DNA of 11,624 nt. Origin: Acidithiobacillus sp. (lineage in GTDB: Bacteria > Pseudomonadota > Gammaproteobacteria > Acidithiobacillales > Acidithiobacillaceae). The position numbers were made by a program, and so were the translations under genes. Positions 1 to 8,157 of the stretch are shown here, one piece after another (position 1 is the stretch's first letter; the number at the start of each line of letters is the position of its first letter). Under the pieces are notes generated by a model. That model saw nothing but the letters and a program-made list of their open reading frames with translations. It had not been told where the DNA came from and ran no database searches. The stretch lies in assembly GCA_028065135.1 (NCBI GenBank), contig JAPTWR010000139.1, forward strand, positions 1 to 11,624. The letters run 5' to 3'.

Positions 1-23
1 AATCTGGAAAAGGAGCGGCACTG

Positions 24-218
24 ATGCGCTGGACCGACACCTCGGAGCTTGCCATTGCCCTGGATGAAGCCCACCCGGACGCCGATGTGGCCCATCTGCG
101 TTTCACCGACCTGCACCGCTGGATATTAGAGCTGCCTGATTTTGAAGGCGAACCAGAAAAGTCCAGCGAAGGCATCCTCGAAGCCATCCAGATGGCCTGG
201 TTGGCGGAGAAGGACTGA
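24..218 (+). CDS. iscX: IscX (YfhJ) Fe-S cluster assembly accessory protein
   Basis: This 64-aa acidic protein matches the IscX family over its whole length; E. coli IscX is about 66 aa. Visible family features are the N-terminal WTD (residues 3-5), RFTDLHRWI (about 26-34), the acidic LPDFEGEP segment and the C-terminal ILEAIQMAWL helix. Family knowledge: IscX is a small acidic cytosolic protein that binds the cysteine desulfurase IscS and iron and modulates Fe-S cluster assembly. The ATG is preceded by AGGAG at 11-15, eight bases upstream. The gene is usually last or nearly last in the isc operon (hscA-fdx-iscX), so fdx is expected just left of the window. It ends 13 bases before the mnmA start, so the two are probably cotranscribed. 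Confidence 0.93.
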   Translation: MRWTDTSELAIALDEAHPDADVAHLRFTDLHRWILELPDFEGEPEKSSEGILEAIQMAWLAEKD

Positions 219-231
219 GTCGGACCGCGCC

Positions 232-1290
232 ATGGCCGATAAAAAAGCCCTCATCGCCCTCTCGGGAGGAGTGGATTCTGCCGTAGCGGCCCTGCTCATG
301 CAGGAGCAGGGCTACGAACTCACCGGCGTGACCATGCGCCTGTGGCCCAGGAGCCGCTGCTGCGATGAAAAAGATATCGAAGACGCCGCCGAGATCTGCG
401 CCCGTCTGGGGATTCCCTACACGGTGCTGGATTATCGCGAGGCGTTCCGACGTCATGTGGTCGACGTATTTGTCGCCGAATATCAGGCGGGGCGTACGCC
501 CAATCCTTGTGCGCGCTGCAATCAGTTCCTCAAGTTCGATGCTTTGTTGGCGGAAGGCGAAAAGTTGGGCGCCACGATGCTGGCGACGGGCCATTATGCG
601 CGGCTGGCGGAAACCTCCTCGGGTACTGCTCTGCTGCGTGGCCGTGACGATGCCAAAGATCAATCCTATTTTCTTTTCGCCGTTGGTGCGGGCATACTGT
701 CCCGCCTGCGCTTTCCCGTGGGTGGCATGAACAAGGACGAGGTGCGCGCCATGGCCCGTAAGCATGGCCTGCCCGTGGCCGCCAAGCAGGACTCACAGGA
801 TATCTGCTTTGTCCCGGACGGCGACTACCGCCGCTTTCTGGAGGACTACGCCGGGCTGGACATGGCGCAGGAAGGAGAGATGGTTGACAGCAGCGGGCAG
901 GTGCTGGGCCATCATCCGGGTACGCTCCACTTCACCGTAGGGCAGCGCAAAGGACTGGGTGGCGGCAGTGAGCAGCCGCGCTATGTCCTTGCGCTGGACC
1001 CGGCACAGAACCGGGTGATTGTCGGCGGTGAGGATGAGCTCTACCGCGGTGTGGTCAGCCTGGCCGAGTGCAACTGGCTGACGGATTTGTCCCCCGGCGA
1101 AACCCACGCCGTGACCGTAAAACTGCGTTACCGCTCCCGCGCGGAGTCGGCCATGCTGCATCTGCTCTCCGATGCCCGGGCCGAACTCCGCTTTCGCGAG
1201 CCGCAACGCGCCGTTACCCCCGGTCAGGCCGCCGTCTGCTATCAGGGTGAGCGCCTGCTGGGCGGAGGGTGGATTCAGGGCACGGAATAG
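232..1290 (+). CDS. mnmA: MnmA, tRNA-specific 2-thiouridylase
   Basis: MnmA activates U34 of tRNA-Lys, -Glu and -Gln with ATP and inserts sulfur delivered from IscS, giving the 2-thiouridine of (c)mnm5s2U in the cytosol. From the ATG at 232 the protein is 352 aa, close to the family length. The N-terminal PP-loop SGGVDS is at residues 11-16. GRTPNPCARCN (about 87-97) holds the first catalytic cysteine C93, and QDSQDICF holds the second, C192, which carries the persulfide in the family. The C-terminal part has the HFTVGQRKGLG region of the central and beta-barrel domains. The frame is open further upstream to an ATG at 142, but those residues do not look like MnmA and overlap iscX. No good ribosome binding site precedes 232, so coupling to iscX translation is plausible. 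The neighbour iscX makes functional sense because both proteins act with IscS. Confidence 0.95.
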   Translation: MADKKALIALSGGVDSAVAALLMQEQGYELTGVTMRLWPRSRCCDEKDIEDAAEICARLGIPYTVLDYREAFRRHVVDVFVAEYQAGRTPNPCARCNQFLKFDALLAEGEKLGATMLATGHYARLAETSSGTALLRGRDDAKDQSYFLFAVGAGILSRLRFPVGGMNKDEVRAMARKHGLPVAAKQDSQDICFVPDGDYRRFLEDYAGLDMAQEGEMVDSSGQVLGHHPGTLHFTVGQRKGLGGGSEQPRYVLALDPAQNRVIVGGEDELYRGVVSLAECNWLTDLSPGETHAVTVKLRYRSRAESAMLHLLSDARAELRFREPQRAVTPGQAAVCYQGERLLGGGWIQGTE

Positions 1291-1308
1291 TCCACGGGCG
1301 CGCCTGGG

Positions 1309-2208
1309 TCAGGATATACCCAACACACGCTGTATTTCCGGTAACATGCTCTTTACGCATTCTTTCCCCTCCGTGATGGCTTCACCGGCGCGATAAAACT
1401 CCAGTAAGCCAATGTGGGACAGCCTTGGAGATAGCAGGATATCCGGAGGATCTCCGGCCATGCGACTCCTGGTGATCCTGTCCTGCATGATATTCACCGA
1501 GCCGGCGATGGCATCAAAGAGGCTGGGTGGTTGCTCCTCATCGCCTGTCGCCGGAAATATCGAGGCGGTATATGCCGTGATCAGGTCTGATATTTTTCCG
1601 GTAACGCCGGCATCCTGTGTTTTCAGGATTTTGTTATTTTGAAGATGTTTTCCAACGATATCATCGTTCAACGTTACGGCAATAACCACATCGGCGCCAA
1701 GAGCCCGACAGACCGAAACGGGGACGGGATTCACCAATCCGCCATCTATGAGCCACCTGCCGTTGTTCTTGACCGCCGGAAAGAGGCCGGGCATGGATAT
1801 GGACGAAAAGACGGCATCCAGAATTGAACCGTCCGTCAACCAGATCTCGCTGCCGGTTTGCAAGTCAGTTGCTACCGATGCATATTTTTTGTTAACTATA
1901 TCCTCTATTTTTGAGTCATCATCTGCCACATATTTATTGAGAAAATAATGTAGCCGCTCTTTATTGACAAAACCATTCAATGACATGTTGATGGCAAAAA
2001 ATTTGGCCGTTTCAAACTTTGTCAGTGAACAAACCCATTTCTCCAGCTTCTCAAGATTGTTGGAAACATAGGATGCGCCGACCAGCGCGCCTATGGACGT
2101 GCCACAAACGATATCCGGTACGATTCCTTGATCATTCAGCGCGTTTATTACCCCTATATGCGCCCATCCGCGGGCGGCGCCACTGCCAAGAGCTAAACCA
2201 ATAGTCAT
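1309..2208 (-). CDS. Patatin-like phospholipase family protein (RssA-like)
   Basis: This 299-aa protein has the patatin Ser-Asp dyad architecture. GSGAARG at residues 8-14 is the oxyanion-hole loop, GTSIG at 36-40 is the nucleophile elbow with S38, and DGG at 155-157 supplies the catalytic aspartate D155, followed by the typical NPVPV. These proteins are serine acyl hydrolases acting on lipids; the physiological substrate of the short RssA-type bacterial members is generally unknown. There is no signal peptide or membrane helix, so it is probably cytosolic. The start at 2208 is chosen because the conserved fold begins at once (TIGLALGSG) and a GGGGAGG-type Shine-Dalgarno lies about 10 bases upstream; the frame stays open upstream but that part overlaps restriction-gene debris. 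It converges on mnmA with 18 bases between stop codons. The gene looks AT-richer than mnmA. No nucleotidyltransferase or phage-defence partner is visible. Confidence 0.88.
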   Translation of the reverse strand: MTIGLALGSGAARGWAHIGVINALNDQGIVPDIVCGTSIGALVGASYVSNNLEKLEKWVCSLTKFETAKFFAINMSLNGFVNKERLHYFLNKYVADDDSKIEDIVNKKYASVATDLQTGSEIWLTDGSILDAVFSSISMPGLFPAVKNNGRWLIDGGLVNPVPVSVCRALGADVVIAVTLNDDIVGKHLQNNKILKTQDAGVTGKISDLITAYTASIFPATGDEEQPPSLFDAIAGSVNIMQDRITRSRMAGDPPDILLSPRLSHIGLLEFYRAGEAITEGKECVKSMLPEIQRVLGIS

Positions 2209-2304
2209 CGTGATCTCGCCTCCCCTGCGTTTTTGATGCCGCAACGTCCAGACTGCACTGTAGCGCGCCCGCGAAGTGCGCGATAGGGAAGAGATGCGGA
2301 TGAG

Positions 2305-2538
2305 TTGGATATCCGCTCCACCCGCGGAGTGGCGGTGCGCGACCATATCGCCGCCAACCTCGGCATCGAACCCGACGACTTCGAACCCAGCCTGCGCCTG
2401 CATCCCCTGACCGGCAAACTCCAGGGCATGCAAGCCGTCAGCCTGACCTACAGCTACCGCATCACCCTCACCCTGCAAATCATCGAGCACGAAATCCTGC
2501 GCCTCGACGTCGGCAGCCCTGACGAGGTGTATGGGTGA
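2305..2538 (+). pseudogene. Chimeric fragment: HsdR-like stretch joined to RelE/StbE-type toxin C-terminus
   Basis: The frame encodes 77 residues from a TTG and is closed upstream by a stop at 2284-2286. The second half (LRLHPLTGKLQG, AVSLTYSYRITL, then LDVGSPDEVYG at the end) has the hallmarks of the C-terminal half of RelE/StbE-type mRNA-interferase toxins, which usually end in a DIGSHDEVY-like motif. The normal N-terminal helices of an approximately 90-aa toxin are absent. The first part, ending ...HIAANLGIEPDDFE, instead resembles the tail of type I restriction HsdR subunits. The switch falls at DDFE (near 2385), which can be read in either protein. No antitoxin gene is visible. I interpret it as a non-functional fusion made by short-homology recombination; a divergent short toxin is the alternative. 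The toxin half is the better supported. Confidence 0.55.
2360..2385 (+). repeat. Imperfect 26-bp direct repeat, left copy
   Basis: These 26 bases recur at 2548-2573 with 3 mismatches. Both copies are read as GIE(P/L)DDFE, a motif of the HsdR-like tail. The pair brackets the toxin-like segment, as expected if a toxin fragment was captured within a duplicated end of hsdR. Confidence 0.75.
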
Positions 2539-2678
2539 ACCGCGACTTCGGCATCGAACTGGACGATTTCGAATACGCGCCCTTCGCCCAGGAAGGCGGA
2601 TTGGGCAAGGTGTATCAGCTTTTCTGGGATGAACTGACTACGCTCATTGAGCAATTGAACGAGAGCTTGGCGGCATGA
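2535..2678 (+). pseudogene. hsdR: hsdR remnant: C-terminal 47 residues of a type I restriction endonuclease subunit
   Basis: The frame from a GTG at 2535 encodes 47 residues. It contains DDFEYAPFAQEGGLGKVYQLF followed by an amphipathic helix ending in LNESLAA, a pattern I recognise as the extreme C-terminus of type I restriction HsdR subunits, which are normally about 800-1000 aa. The helicase and nuclease domains are missing entirely. Its stop codon overlaps the hsdS start in an ATGA arrangement (2675-2678), the coupling seen in intact hsd operons, so the gene order is preserved although most of the gene is gone. The GTG overlaps the stop of the preceding chimeric frame. It cannot be functional by itself. 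Confidence 0.7.
2548..2573 (+). repeat. Imperfect 26-bp direct repeat, right copy
   Basis: Partner of the copy at 2360-2385, with 23 of 26 bases identical. This copy lies inside the recognisable hsdR tail. Confidence 0.75.
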
Positions 2679-3122
2679 AGGTCCAGGAAAGAATCGCGGA
2701 CTATGCGGTACTAACTCAATCTACGGAGCTTCGCCCTCTTGGCGAACTTATAAAGCCGACAAGGCCACGGGTAAAGCCCTCAGAAAAACCACATCTTCCC
2801 TTTATCGGGATGGAGCATCTGGAAGCTCACACGATGCGTCTCTTGGGCACCGTCCCTGCATCCACGATGGAAAAGCTCGGCAGTTCATTTTCAACCGGGC
2901 GATGTGCTGTATGGCCGGCTGCGTCCCTATTTGAACAAGGTCTATCGGCCGGACTTCAAGGGTCTTTGCTCTGCTGAGTTTATCGTATTCCTAAAGACGG
3001 AGAACATTACCAGGATCCCCATTTACATGCTATTCATCCCCAACGGCATCCATCCCGACGAAGTCGACTCGGAAATTTCACGATCAGTTGGAGAGTGGAC
3101 CAACCATGTAAGCGATCTATGA
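2675..3122 (+). pseudogene. hsdS: hsdS pseudogene: type I restriction specificity subunit, frameshifted and truncated
   Basis: The first 65 or so residues read as the start of an HsdS target-recognition domain: ELRPLGELIKP, then LPFIGMEHLEAHTMRLLG. The homology then jumps to the next frame as VHFQPGDVLYGRLRPYLNKV and GLCSAEFIVF, core motifs of HsdS domains. Removing one G near 2870 would restore one frame across the junction. After about 3010 the similarity becomes weak and a stop follows at 3120-3122. Only about 150 residues of an approximately 400-aa protein are represented, and the second recognition domain is absent. The same frame stays open after that stop to about 3248 (KGDVLLISVTHQQ...), which I cannot assign. 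Together with the hsdR tail this is the scar of a lost type I system; no hsdM is visible. Confidence 0.75.
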
Positions 3123-3276
3123 AAAGGTGATGTGCTGTTAATCAGCGTGACTCATCAGCAGCAGTATTTTACCGCACGCCGTCGCGAGTGTTTATTCCCT
3201 CTCCTCCTCCGAGTAGGAGACTCCAGACATGTTATGGGTTTTTGGTGAACCATACAGAATTACCGTCTCTATCACG

Positions 3277-4419
3277 TTATTGAGGAACAATATTGTACCT
3301 ATATACACAATTTAGATAGGTGCCTGTCTTGCCTGCATTAAAGCAGTAAGCTTTTGCAACAAATTTTTTCTTATTGGAGACCATATTGATATAATTGTCT
3401 GTCATTTTTTCGTGAAATATTTTACCTTTCAATGAATCTTTTTTGTTGCCACAAGAAAAAAGCGTATATCCACCATGAGTTATGGTGTACATAGTGTCAC
3501 AGCTTGTTATCCCTGATGCTGATTTTATCGCTTTTTCTAGGCTTTTTGGTGTTTTCACGATACCATGATTCAAGCTGATGATTGCATTTTGTGGAACGTC
3601 AAAGATAATCAAAGAAACTGCGAAAACTGCAATTATAGATATTAGTATAGGCTGGTTATTATTTTCGTCAGAGGCGTAAATAACGCCTGATAGGGTAAGC
3701 AAAAAAGGGATGATTAGCGCGCCTAAAAGACTAAAAACGTCCACATCAATATTGCTGATAGATGAGGCTCTTATATCATATATAATGATTACAAAACCTG
3801 CAAGATTGCCTATAGCCACATAAAGAATAAATCCAAAATAAGTAAATGCCTTGTAAAATGAAAGATTCTTCAACTTGCCTTTAAACTCCATAGGGAAGCA
3901 AAAAATTTTTTTTAATTTATTCTTGTATTTTACTTCTCTCGTAGATGTGAAGTAGTAAATAGATCCCCAGAACAATAAAAATAATACAACAATACCATAA
4001 ATCATGTCGGTGTGATTTTTGTATAAATAATAACAACTAAAATACATCAAAACGTAAGCGAATATAATATATATCGATATTCGTAAATGCCTGTCTGGAC
4101 TTATTTTCTCTATTTTTTTATAGTTTGGTATTTTTACAGCAATATAACCACTGAAAAATGGCAAAGCTGAGTAAGCCAATATAAATGCAAACAATATGAG
4201 AACCATGCTGGTGGTTATGTCTGAAAAAACATAACCAGTATATCCTGTGTTACCGGTGACTAACATTGACCAATGTACGGCTGTCATAAATCCAATAACA
4301 AGACCGATTACGCTAATTATGGTGGTGAATGGTGTGAATAAATGCCTTAGGAAGGAGAAGGTTTTTAGTTTTTGACGGTTTTTTCGCGAATTATTAGAAC
4401 TCCCTGCTTGGTTGTTCAT
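3277..4419 (-). CDS. Unrecognised 7-TM protein with a four-cysteine C-terminal domain
   Basis: I do not recognise this 380-aa protein. Hydrophobic segments lie at about residues 29-50, 70-94, 112-133, 138-157, 190-214, 228-249 and 257-274. A soluble tail (about 275-380) carries four cysteines at 307, 323, 359 and 371. With a basic N-terminus inside and seven helices, the tail would face the periplasm, where two disulfides could form; that is inference. A strong AGGAGG lies four bases before the ATG. The gene follows the TolC gene on the same strand after 73 bases containing a weak terminator, so it may be a separately controlled member of the bacteriocin locus. It is strongly AT-rich like the small 4-TM genes and unlike the export genes. 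A self-protection or accessory role is suggested by position only; it could also be unrelated cargo. Confidence 0.7.
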   Translation of the reverse strand: MNNQAGSSNNSRKNRQKLKTFSFLRHLFTPFTTIISVIGLVIGFMTAVHWSMLVTGNTGYTGYVFSDITTSMVLILFAFILAYSALPFFSGYIAVKIPNYKKIEKISPDRHLRISIYIIFAYVLMYFSCYYLYKNHTDMIYGIVVLFLLFWGSIYYFTSTREVKYKNKLKKIFCFPMEFKGKLKNLSFYKAFTYFGFILYVAIGNLAGFVIIIYDIRASSISNIDVDVFSLLGALIIPFLLTLSGVIYASDENNNQPILISIIAVFAVSLIIFDVPQNAIISLNHGIVKTPKSLEKAIKSASGITSCDTMYTITHGGYTLFSCGNKKDSLKGKIFHEKMTDNYINMVSNKKKFVAKAYCFNAGKTGTYLNCVYRYNIVPQ

Positions 4420-4457
4420 GTTTCCTCCTGAAAGTAAATATATCTACGGTGATCTAG

Positions 4458-4476
4458 AAAAAAGACGCTGTAGCGT
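4458..4476 (-). terminator. Weak intrinsic terminator after the TolC gene
   Basis: Read on the minus strand this is ACGC-TACA-GCGT, then C and six T. It sits just downstream of the TolC-family stop and before the 380-aa gene. The 4-bp stem is short, so termination would be partial at best. Confidence 0.4.
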
Positions 4477-4492
4477 GGTTACTGCGTGATTT

Positions 4493-5962
4493 TTAATGCA
4501 GGGCTACTCCTACATAACGGTAGAGGGATGCCTGATACTGATAGTAGGCGGCCAGCTCTTCCGTTTTCGTGACCCGGGCGCTGATCAGGTTTTCTTCAGC
4601 GGTGACTAGATCCAGGATGTTCGCGAGTCCAATCCGGTATTGGGTGCGAATGCCGGACAGCGCTTTTTCGGCGCTGTGGACCTGGGATTGGGCCGCCTGA
4701 TAGGCACGGTAGCTGCTTTGCCAACGATAGTAAGCCTGCCATACCTGCAGAAAAACGCTCTGCACTTCCTGTCGGGCCTGGGCATGGGCCTGACGATAAA
4801 GTGCCCGCTCTTTCTGTACTTGGTACTGGTGCTGAAAATTGGCATCCAGCGGCACATTCAGTTGCAGACCCACCGAAAAGCTCTCCTGGTTGGGGGTTTT
4901 ATGGAACCAGTCCTTACCCAGGTTGCCTACCAGAGACACGGAAGGCAGTCCCTGGGCTTTGGCCACGGCAATATTGTGTCGGGTAGCGGCCATGCTTTCC
5001 AGATCGGCCTGAATGGCCGGGTTCTGATGATAGGCCTGATGCAACCAATGGGTGACCGTCGGTGCATGCGGTGCTTGTGGGGTGAACAGCGGCGGGATAT
5101 GCAGCCGCACCGACACGGGCAAACCGACACTCTCGGCCAACTGGGCCCGGCTGGCTTGCAGGGATCCCTGTGCGGAGGCCAGATCTTCCCGGGCTAGTGC
5201 CAGTTCCGTCTGGGCCTGATACACGTCGGTCACGGCCTTGAGATGGGCGCGATATTGGGTGCGGGTGTCCTGATAGATTTTCTGGGCTTCGCGAACGCCC
5301 TGCCGATAGGTTTCGACGATAGCCAGCGTTTCGGCCAGGCCATAGTAGGCATCGGCGACATTGAGGGCGATGGTCTGCAGGGTCTCATTGGCACTGTAAC
5401 GGGCCGCCAGTGCGGTGGAGCGGGCGGCTTGGACACTGGCCTGGCGATAGCCGAAATCAAAAAGGACTTCACTGAAACTCAATGAACTATACAGGCCGTT
5501 CACAGCCGGGGCATTGAGCAGACTGGTACTGTATAAGGTTTCACTGCGCTGTCCCTGCGCCTGGCCGCTGATACTGGGTAACCAGAGCCCCTTGGCATAT
5601 CCCAACGCCGCCGCCTGGGCTGCGAGGTCCGCCCAAGCGCTGGCGGTCTGCGGGTTGTGTGCCAATGCCCATGCGGTCAGGGCAGGCAGGGTTCTCAGGC
5701 GCTTCAGAACGGCGGTAGGGGGCACCTTGATACGGCGGATCTGTAGATGGGGTCCGGGTACCGCGCGATATTGTCCCGGTGGCGGAACCAGTGCCTGTGT
5801 ATCCCAGGGATCCGAAAAAAAGCCCTGGGTCGGATACAGCAGCGATGCGGAAGCGGGTAATGCGAAAAAGACGAAAAAGACGAAAAAGAACAGCCATCCG
5901 CCGCGCAGTATGTACACCATACGCCTTTTTTTCCGGTACGCTGTGCGCCAGAATCCCTTCAT
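4493..5962 (-). CDS. TolC-family outer-membrane channel of a type I secretion system
   Basis: This 489-aa protein begins with a basic stretch (RKKRR), a very Phe-rich hydrophobic core (about 21-35) and an ALPASA cleavage motif, a convincing Sec signal peptide with cleavage after about A39. The rest is dominated by long alpha-helical, Gln/Ala-rich segments in two similar halves, including GIRTQYRIGLANILDLVTAEENLISARV near the end, which is the signature of outer-membrane efflux proteins of the TolC family. Trimers form a beta-barrel plus a periplasmic alpha-tunnel. Its ATG overlaps the stop of the ABC exporter gene (ATGA at 5959-5962), so it is translationally coupled to it and is presumably the dedicated exit duct for the peptides. 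An internal ATG at residue 15 is an alternative start that would still leave a signal peptide. The signal-peptide core is encoded by a 9-bp tandem repeat. Confidence 0.93.
   Translation of the reverse strand: MKGFWRTAYRKKRRMVYILRGGWLFFFVFFVFFALPASASLLYPTQGFFSDPWDTQALVPPPGQYRAVPGPHLQIRRIKVPPTAVLKRLRTLPALTAWALAHNPQTASAWADLAAQAAALGYAKGLWLPSISGQAQGQRSETLYSTSLLNAPAVNGLYSSLSFSEVLFDFGYRQASVQAARSTALAARYSANETLQTIALNVADAYYGLAETLAIVETYRQGVREAQKIYQDTRTQYRAHLKAVTDVYQAQTELALAREDLASAQGSLQASRAQLAESVGLPVSVRLHIPPLFTPQAPHAPTVTHWLHQAYHQNPAIQADLESMAATRHNIAVAKAQGLPSVSLVGNLGKDWFHKTPNQESFSVGLQLNVPLDANFQHQYQVQKERALYRQAHAQARQEVQSVFLQVWQAYYRWQSSYRAYQAAQSQVHSAEKALSGIRTQYRIGLANILDLVTAEENLISARVTKTEELAAYYQYQASLYRYVGVALH
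5863..5889 (-). repeat. Three tandem copies of a 9-bp unit in the TolC signal-peptide coding region
   Basis: Three perfect head-to-tail copies of CGAAAAAGA (plus strand) encode the Phe/Val-rich signal-peptide core at residues 25-33. Gain or loss of one unit changes exactly three codons and keeps the frame. Confidence 0.9.
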
Positions 5963-8157
5963 GCGTCACTGGCGGCCGCAGCGGCTACCGGAGTAGTACT
6001 TTGGGATCGGCGACCATGCCAAAGTGCTTGTTGATACTGTTCCCGGTCGATCTCCGTCAGCAATCCGTGCTCCAGACGATAAATCCGGTCACATTGCAGG
6101 ACGGTATCTGGGCGGTGGGCAATGACGATCCGGGTAATCTCCAGCGCCCGAATATGGGCGTTGACCTCCTGTTCGCGCGCGGGGTCCAGGTGACTGGTGG
6201 CTTCGTCGAGCACCAGAATGCGCGGCTTGGCCAACAGGGCTCTTGCCAGAAATACCCGCTGTTGTTGACCCCCGGAGAGCGTGGATCCCATGTCGCCTAC
6301 CAGGGACTCGTAACCCATGGTCATGGCGCTGATCTCCTCATGGATGCCCGCTAAACGCGCTGCTGCAACAATCTCTTCCAGAGACGCATCGGGATTGGCG
6401 AACGCGATGTTATCGGCGATGCTGCCCGCGAACAGCCGGTCGGATTGCATGACGGCAGCTACATAGCTCCGGTAGCGTTGTAGCCCCAATTGCCGTAGAT
6501 CCACGCCCCCATAACAGATCGTGCCCCGCTCCGGAGCGGCAAGGCCCAACAGGATTTTTACCAGGGTGGTCTTGCCATTTCCCGAAGGACCGGTAATGGC
6601 GATCGACGCGCCGGCCTCGACATGCAGGGACAGATTCTGCAAAACCCAATGGTCGGTCTCGGCATAGCGGTAATGAATGCCTTCCAGGTCCAGTTCTGCT
6701 GCAGGCTCGGTGCCGAGATAAGTTGCTTCACGGTGATCCTCAGGCGGCGTTAAGGCGATATCTGCAAGACGCTCCCCATAGAGACGGAGCATCCGGAATT
6801 CAATCCAGGCGTTGATCAGTTTATCGCCCCGGCCTAAAAACTGGCTCGCAAAGGTGGCATAGGCCACCAACATGCCGACGGTGAATTCGGCGTGCATCAC
6901 CATCAAGGTGGCAATCCAGATAATCACGACGTGCCCGATCCCGACCAGGAGCTTTTGCGCGGCATCAAACAGTGCTGAAAACTGCTGAACACGGATGTTC
7001 TGATTGGTGGTTTCCACCAGCAGATTGCTGAATCGGGCGGTGCGATCACTTTCGCGGTTGAACAGTTTCAGGGTTTGAATTCCGCGGATGGATTCCAGCA
7101 GGTAGGTTTGCTGGCGGGCGGCTGCGAAAATCCGGCGCTCCGTCGCGGCCCGCAGGGGATAGAACACCAACCAGCGCAGGAGGAGATAGAGCACGAACAC
7201 GCCGAGCACGATAGCCGTGAGCCGCAGGCTGTAAATGGCAATGACCACCAGAATCGCCACACCGAGAATGCCATCCAGACTGGCCGAAACCAGACGGGTC
7301 GTGATGGTGTTGCGGATTTCCTGGATCGCCCCATAGCGGGAGACCACATCACCAATATGGCGCTTTTCGAAAAAACTCTGCGGCAGGCGCATCAGATGCG
7401 CAAACACATTGGCGGCCCATTGCACGCCCAGGGTGGCGTTGATATGAATAACGACCCAGGAGCGCAGACCGGAGAACAGCGCTGAAAACACGGTGACCGA
7501 TAAATAGACGATACCCAGCAGTTCCAGCAGGTGATGATCATTGATGACCAGAACTTCATCGATGACCCACTGCATGTAAAACGGGCCGAGAATCCCCAGC
7601 ACTTCCAGAATGAGAGCCAACAGAAAAATGCGCAACAAGGCACCGCGAAGCCCCTGCACTGGACCAGTCAACGCCCGCAGGGAGATACTTGCCTTCTCCT
7701 GTGCCGGCTGAAAGTTCGCGGCAGGGGTCAATTCCAGTGCTACCCCGGTGAAACCTTCCGCAAACTCGTCCAGGGTCAGTACACGCATGCCCCGTGCGGG
7801 ATCATGAATCACCACATGCTGCCGATGGACCGCCACCAATACGACAAAATGGTTACCATTCCAATGTAAAAGGCAGGGTAATTTCAGCCGGGAAAGGTCT
7901 TTCGGCTCCAGGCGCAACGCCCGGCTCTCCAGGTGCAAGGCCGAGGCTATCCGCACCAGTTGGGTCAGATTGACCCCTTTGAGGGAACTCCCGAAGCGCC
8001 TGCGTAAACTCGGCAGATCGATGACATAACCGTGATAACTGGCAATCATGGCCAGACAGGCCAGACCACATTCAGCGGCCTCGGATTGCTGGATCATGGG
8101 GACATGGCGACGCAGGCCAAAGCGCAGATCTGCCAGCATCTCCTGCGCGAACTTCAT
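5959..8157 (-). CDS. Bacteriocin-processing ABC exporter with C39 peptidase domain (PCAT, CvaB/MchF type)
   Basis: This 732-aa inner-membrane protein binds double-glycine precursors, cuts the leader after GG in the cytosol and exports the core with ATP. The N-terminal C39 peptidase domain (about 1-145) has the oxyanion Gln Q24 and nucleophile C30 in QSEAAECG, H103 in NHFVVL and D119 in HDPARG, so the triad is complete. The transmembrane domain spans about 170-440. The nucleotide-binding domain has Walker A GPSGNGKT (523-530), Q-loop Q571, signature LSGGQ (627-631), Walker B ILVLDEA (647-653) and H-loop H681. All catalytic residues are intact. The length is typical for the family. The start overlaps the HlyD stop as ATGA, and its own stop overlaps the TolC start, so adaptor, exporter and channel should be made in fixed proportion. 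The two double-glycine peptides encoded upstream are the obvious substrates. Confidence 0.97.
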   Translation of the reverse strand: MKFAQEMLADLRFGLRRHVPMIQQSEAAECGLACLAMIASYHGYVIDLPSLRRRFGSSLKGVNLTQLVRIASALHLESRALRLEPKDLSRLKLPCLLHWNGNHFVVLVAVHRQHVVIHDPARGMRVLTLDEFAEGFTGVALELTPAANFQPAQEKASISLRALTGPVQGLRGALLRIFLLALILEVLGILGPFYMQWVIDEVLVINDHHLLELLGIVYLSVTVFSALFSGLRSWVVIHINATLGVQWAANVFAHLMRLPQSFFEKRHIGDVVSRYGAIQEIRNTITTRLVSASLDGILGVAILVVIAIYSLRLTAIVLGVFVLYLLLRWLVFYPLRAATERRIFAAARQQTYLLESIRGIQTLKLFNRESDRTARFSNLLVETTNQNIRVQQFSALFDAAQKLLVGIGHVVIIWIATLMVMHAEFTVGMLVAYATFASQFLGRGDKLINAWIEFRMLRLYGERLADIALTPPEDHREATYLGTEPAAELDLEGIHYRYAETDHWVLQNLSLHVEAGASIAITGPSGNGKTTLVKILLGLAAPERGTICYGGVDLRQLGLQRYRSYVAAVMQSDRLFAGSIADNIAFANPDASLEEIVAAARLAGIHEEISAMTMGYESLVGDMGSTLSGGQQQRVFLARALLAKPRILVLDEATSHLDPAREQEVNAHIRALEITRIVIAHRPDTVLQCDRIYRLEHGLLTEIDREQYQQALWHGRRSQSTTPVAAAAASDA

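Noticed and set aside
142..231. N-terminal extension of MnmA from the ATG at 142
   Set aside because: Those 30 residues lie inside iscX in another frame and do not resemble MnmA; the conserved protein starts at 232.
1309..2208. Patatin-like lipase as an effector of an anti-phage (CBASS-type) system, given the neighbouring restriction remnants
   Set aside because: No cyclase/nucleotidyltransferase or other defence partner is present; the protein looks like the common stand-alone RssA type.
3123..3276. Open stretch after the hsdS stop as a further gene fragment, and CTCCT/AGGAG (3204-3219) as a terminator for the 380-aa gene
   Set aside because: No recognisable motif in the reading frame, and the 5-bp stem lacks a T-tract; neither can be supported.
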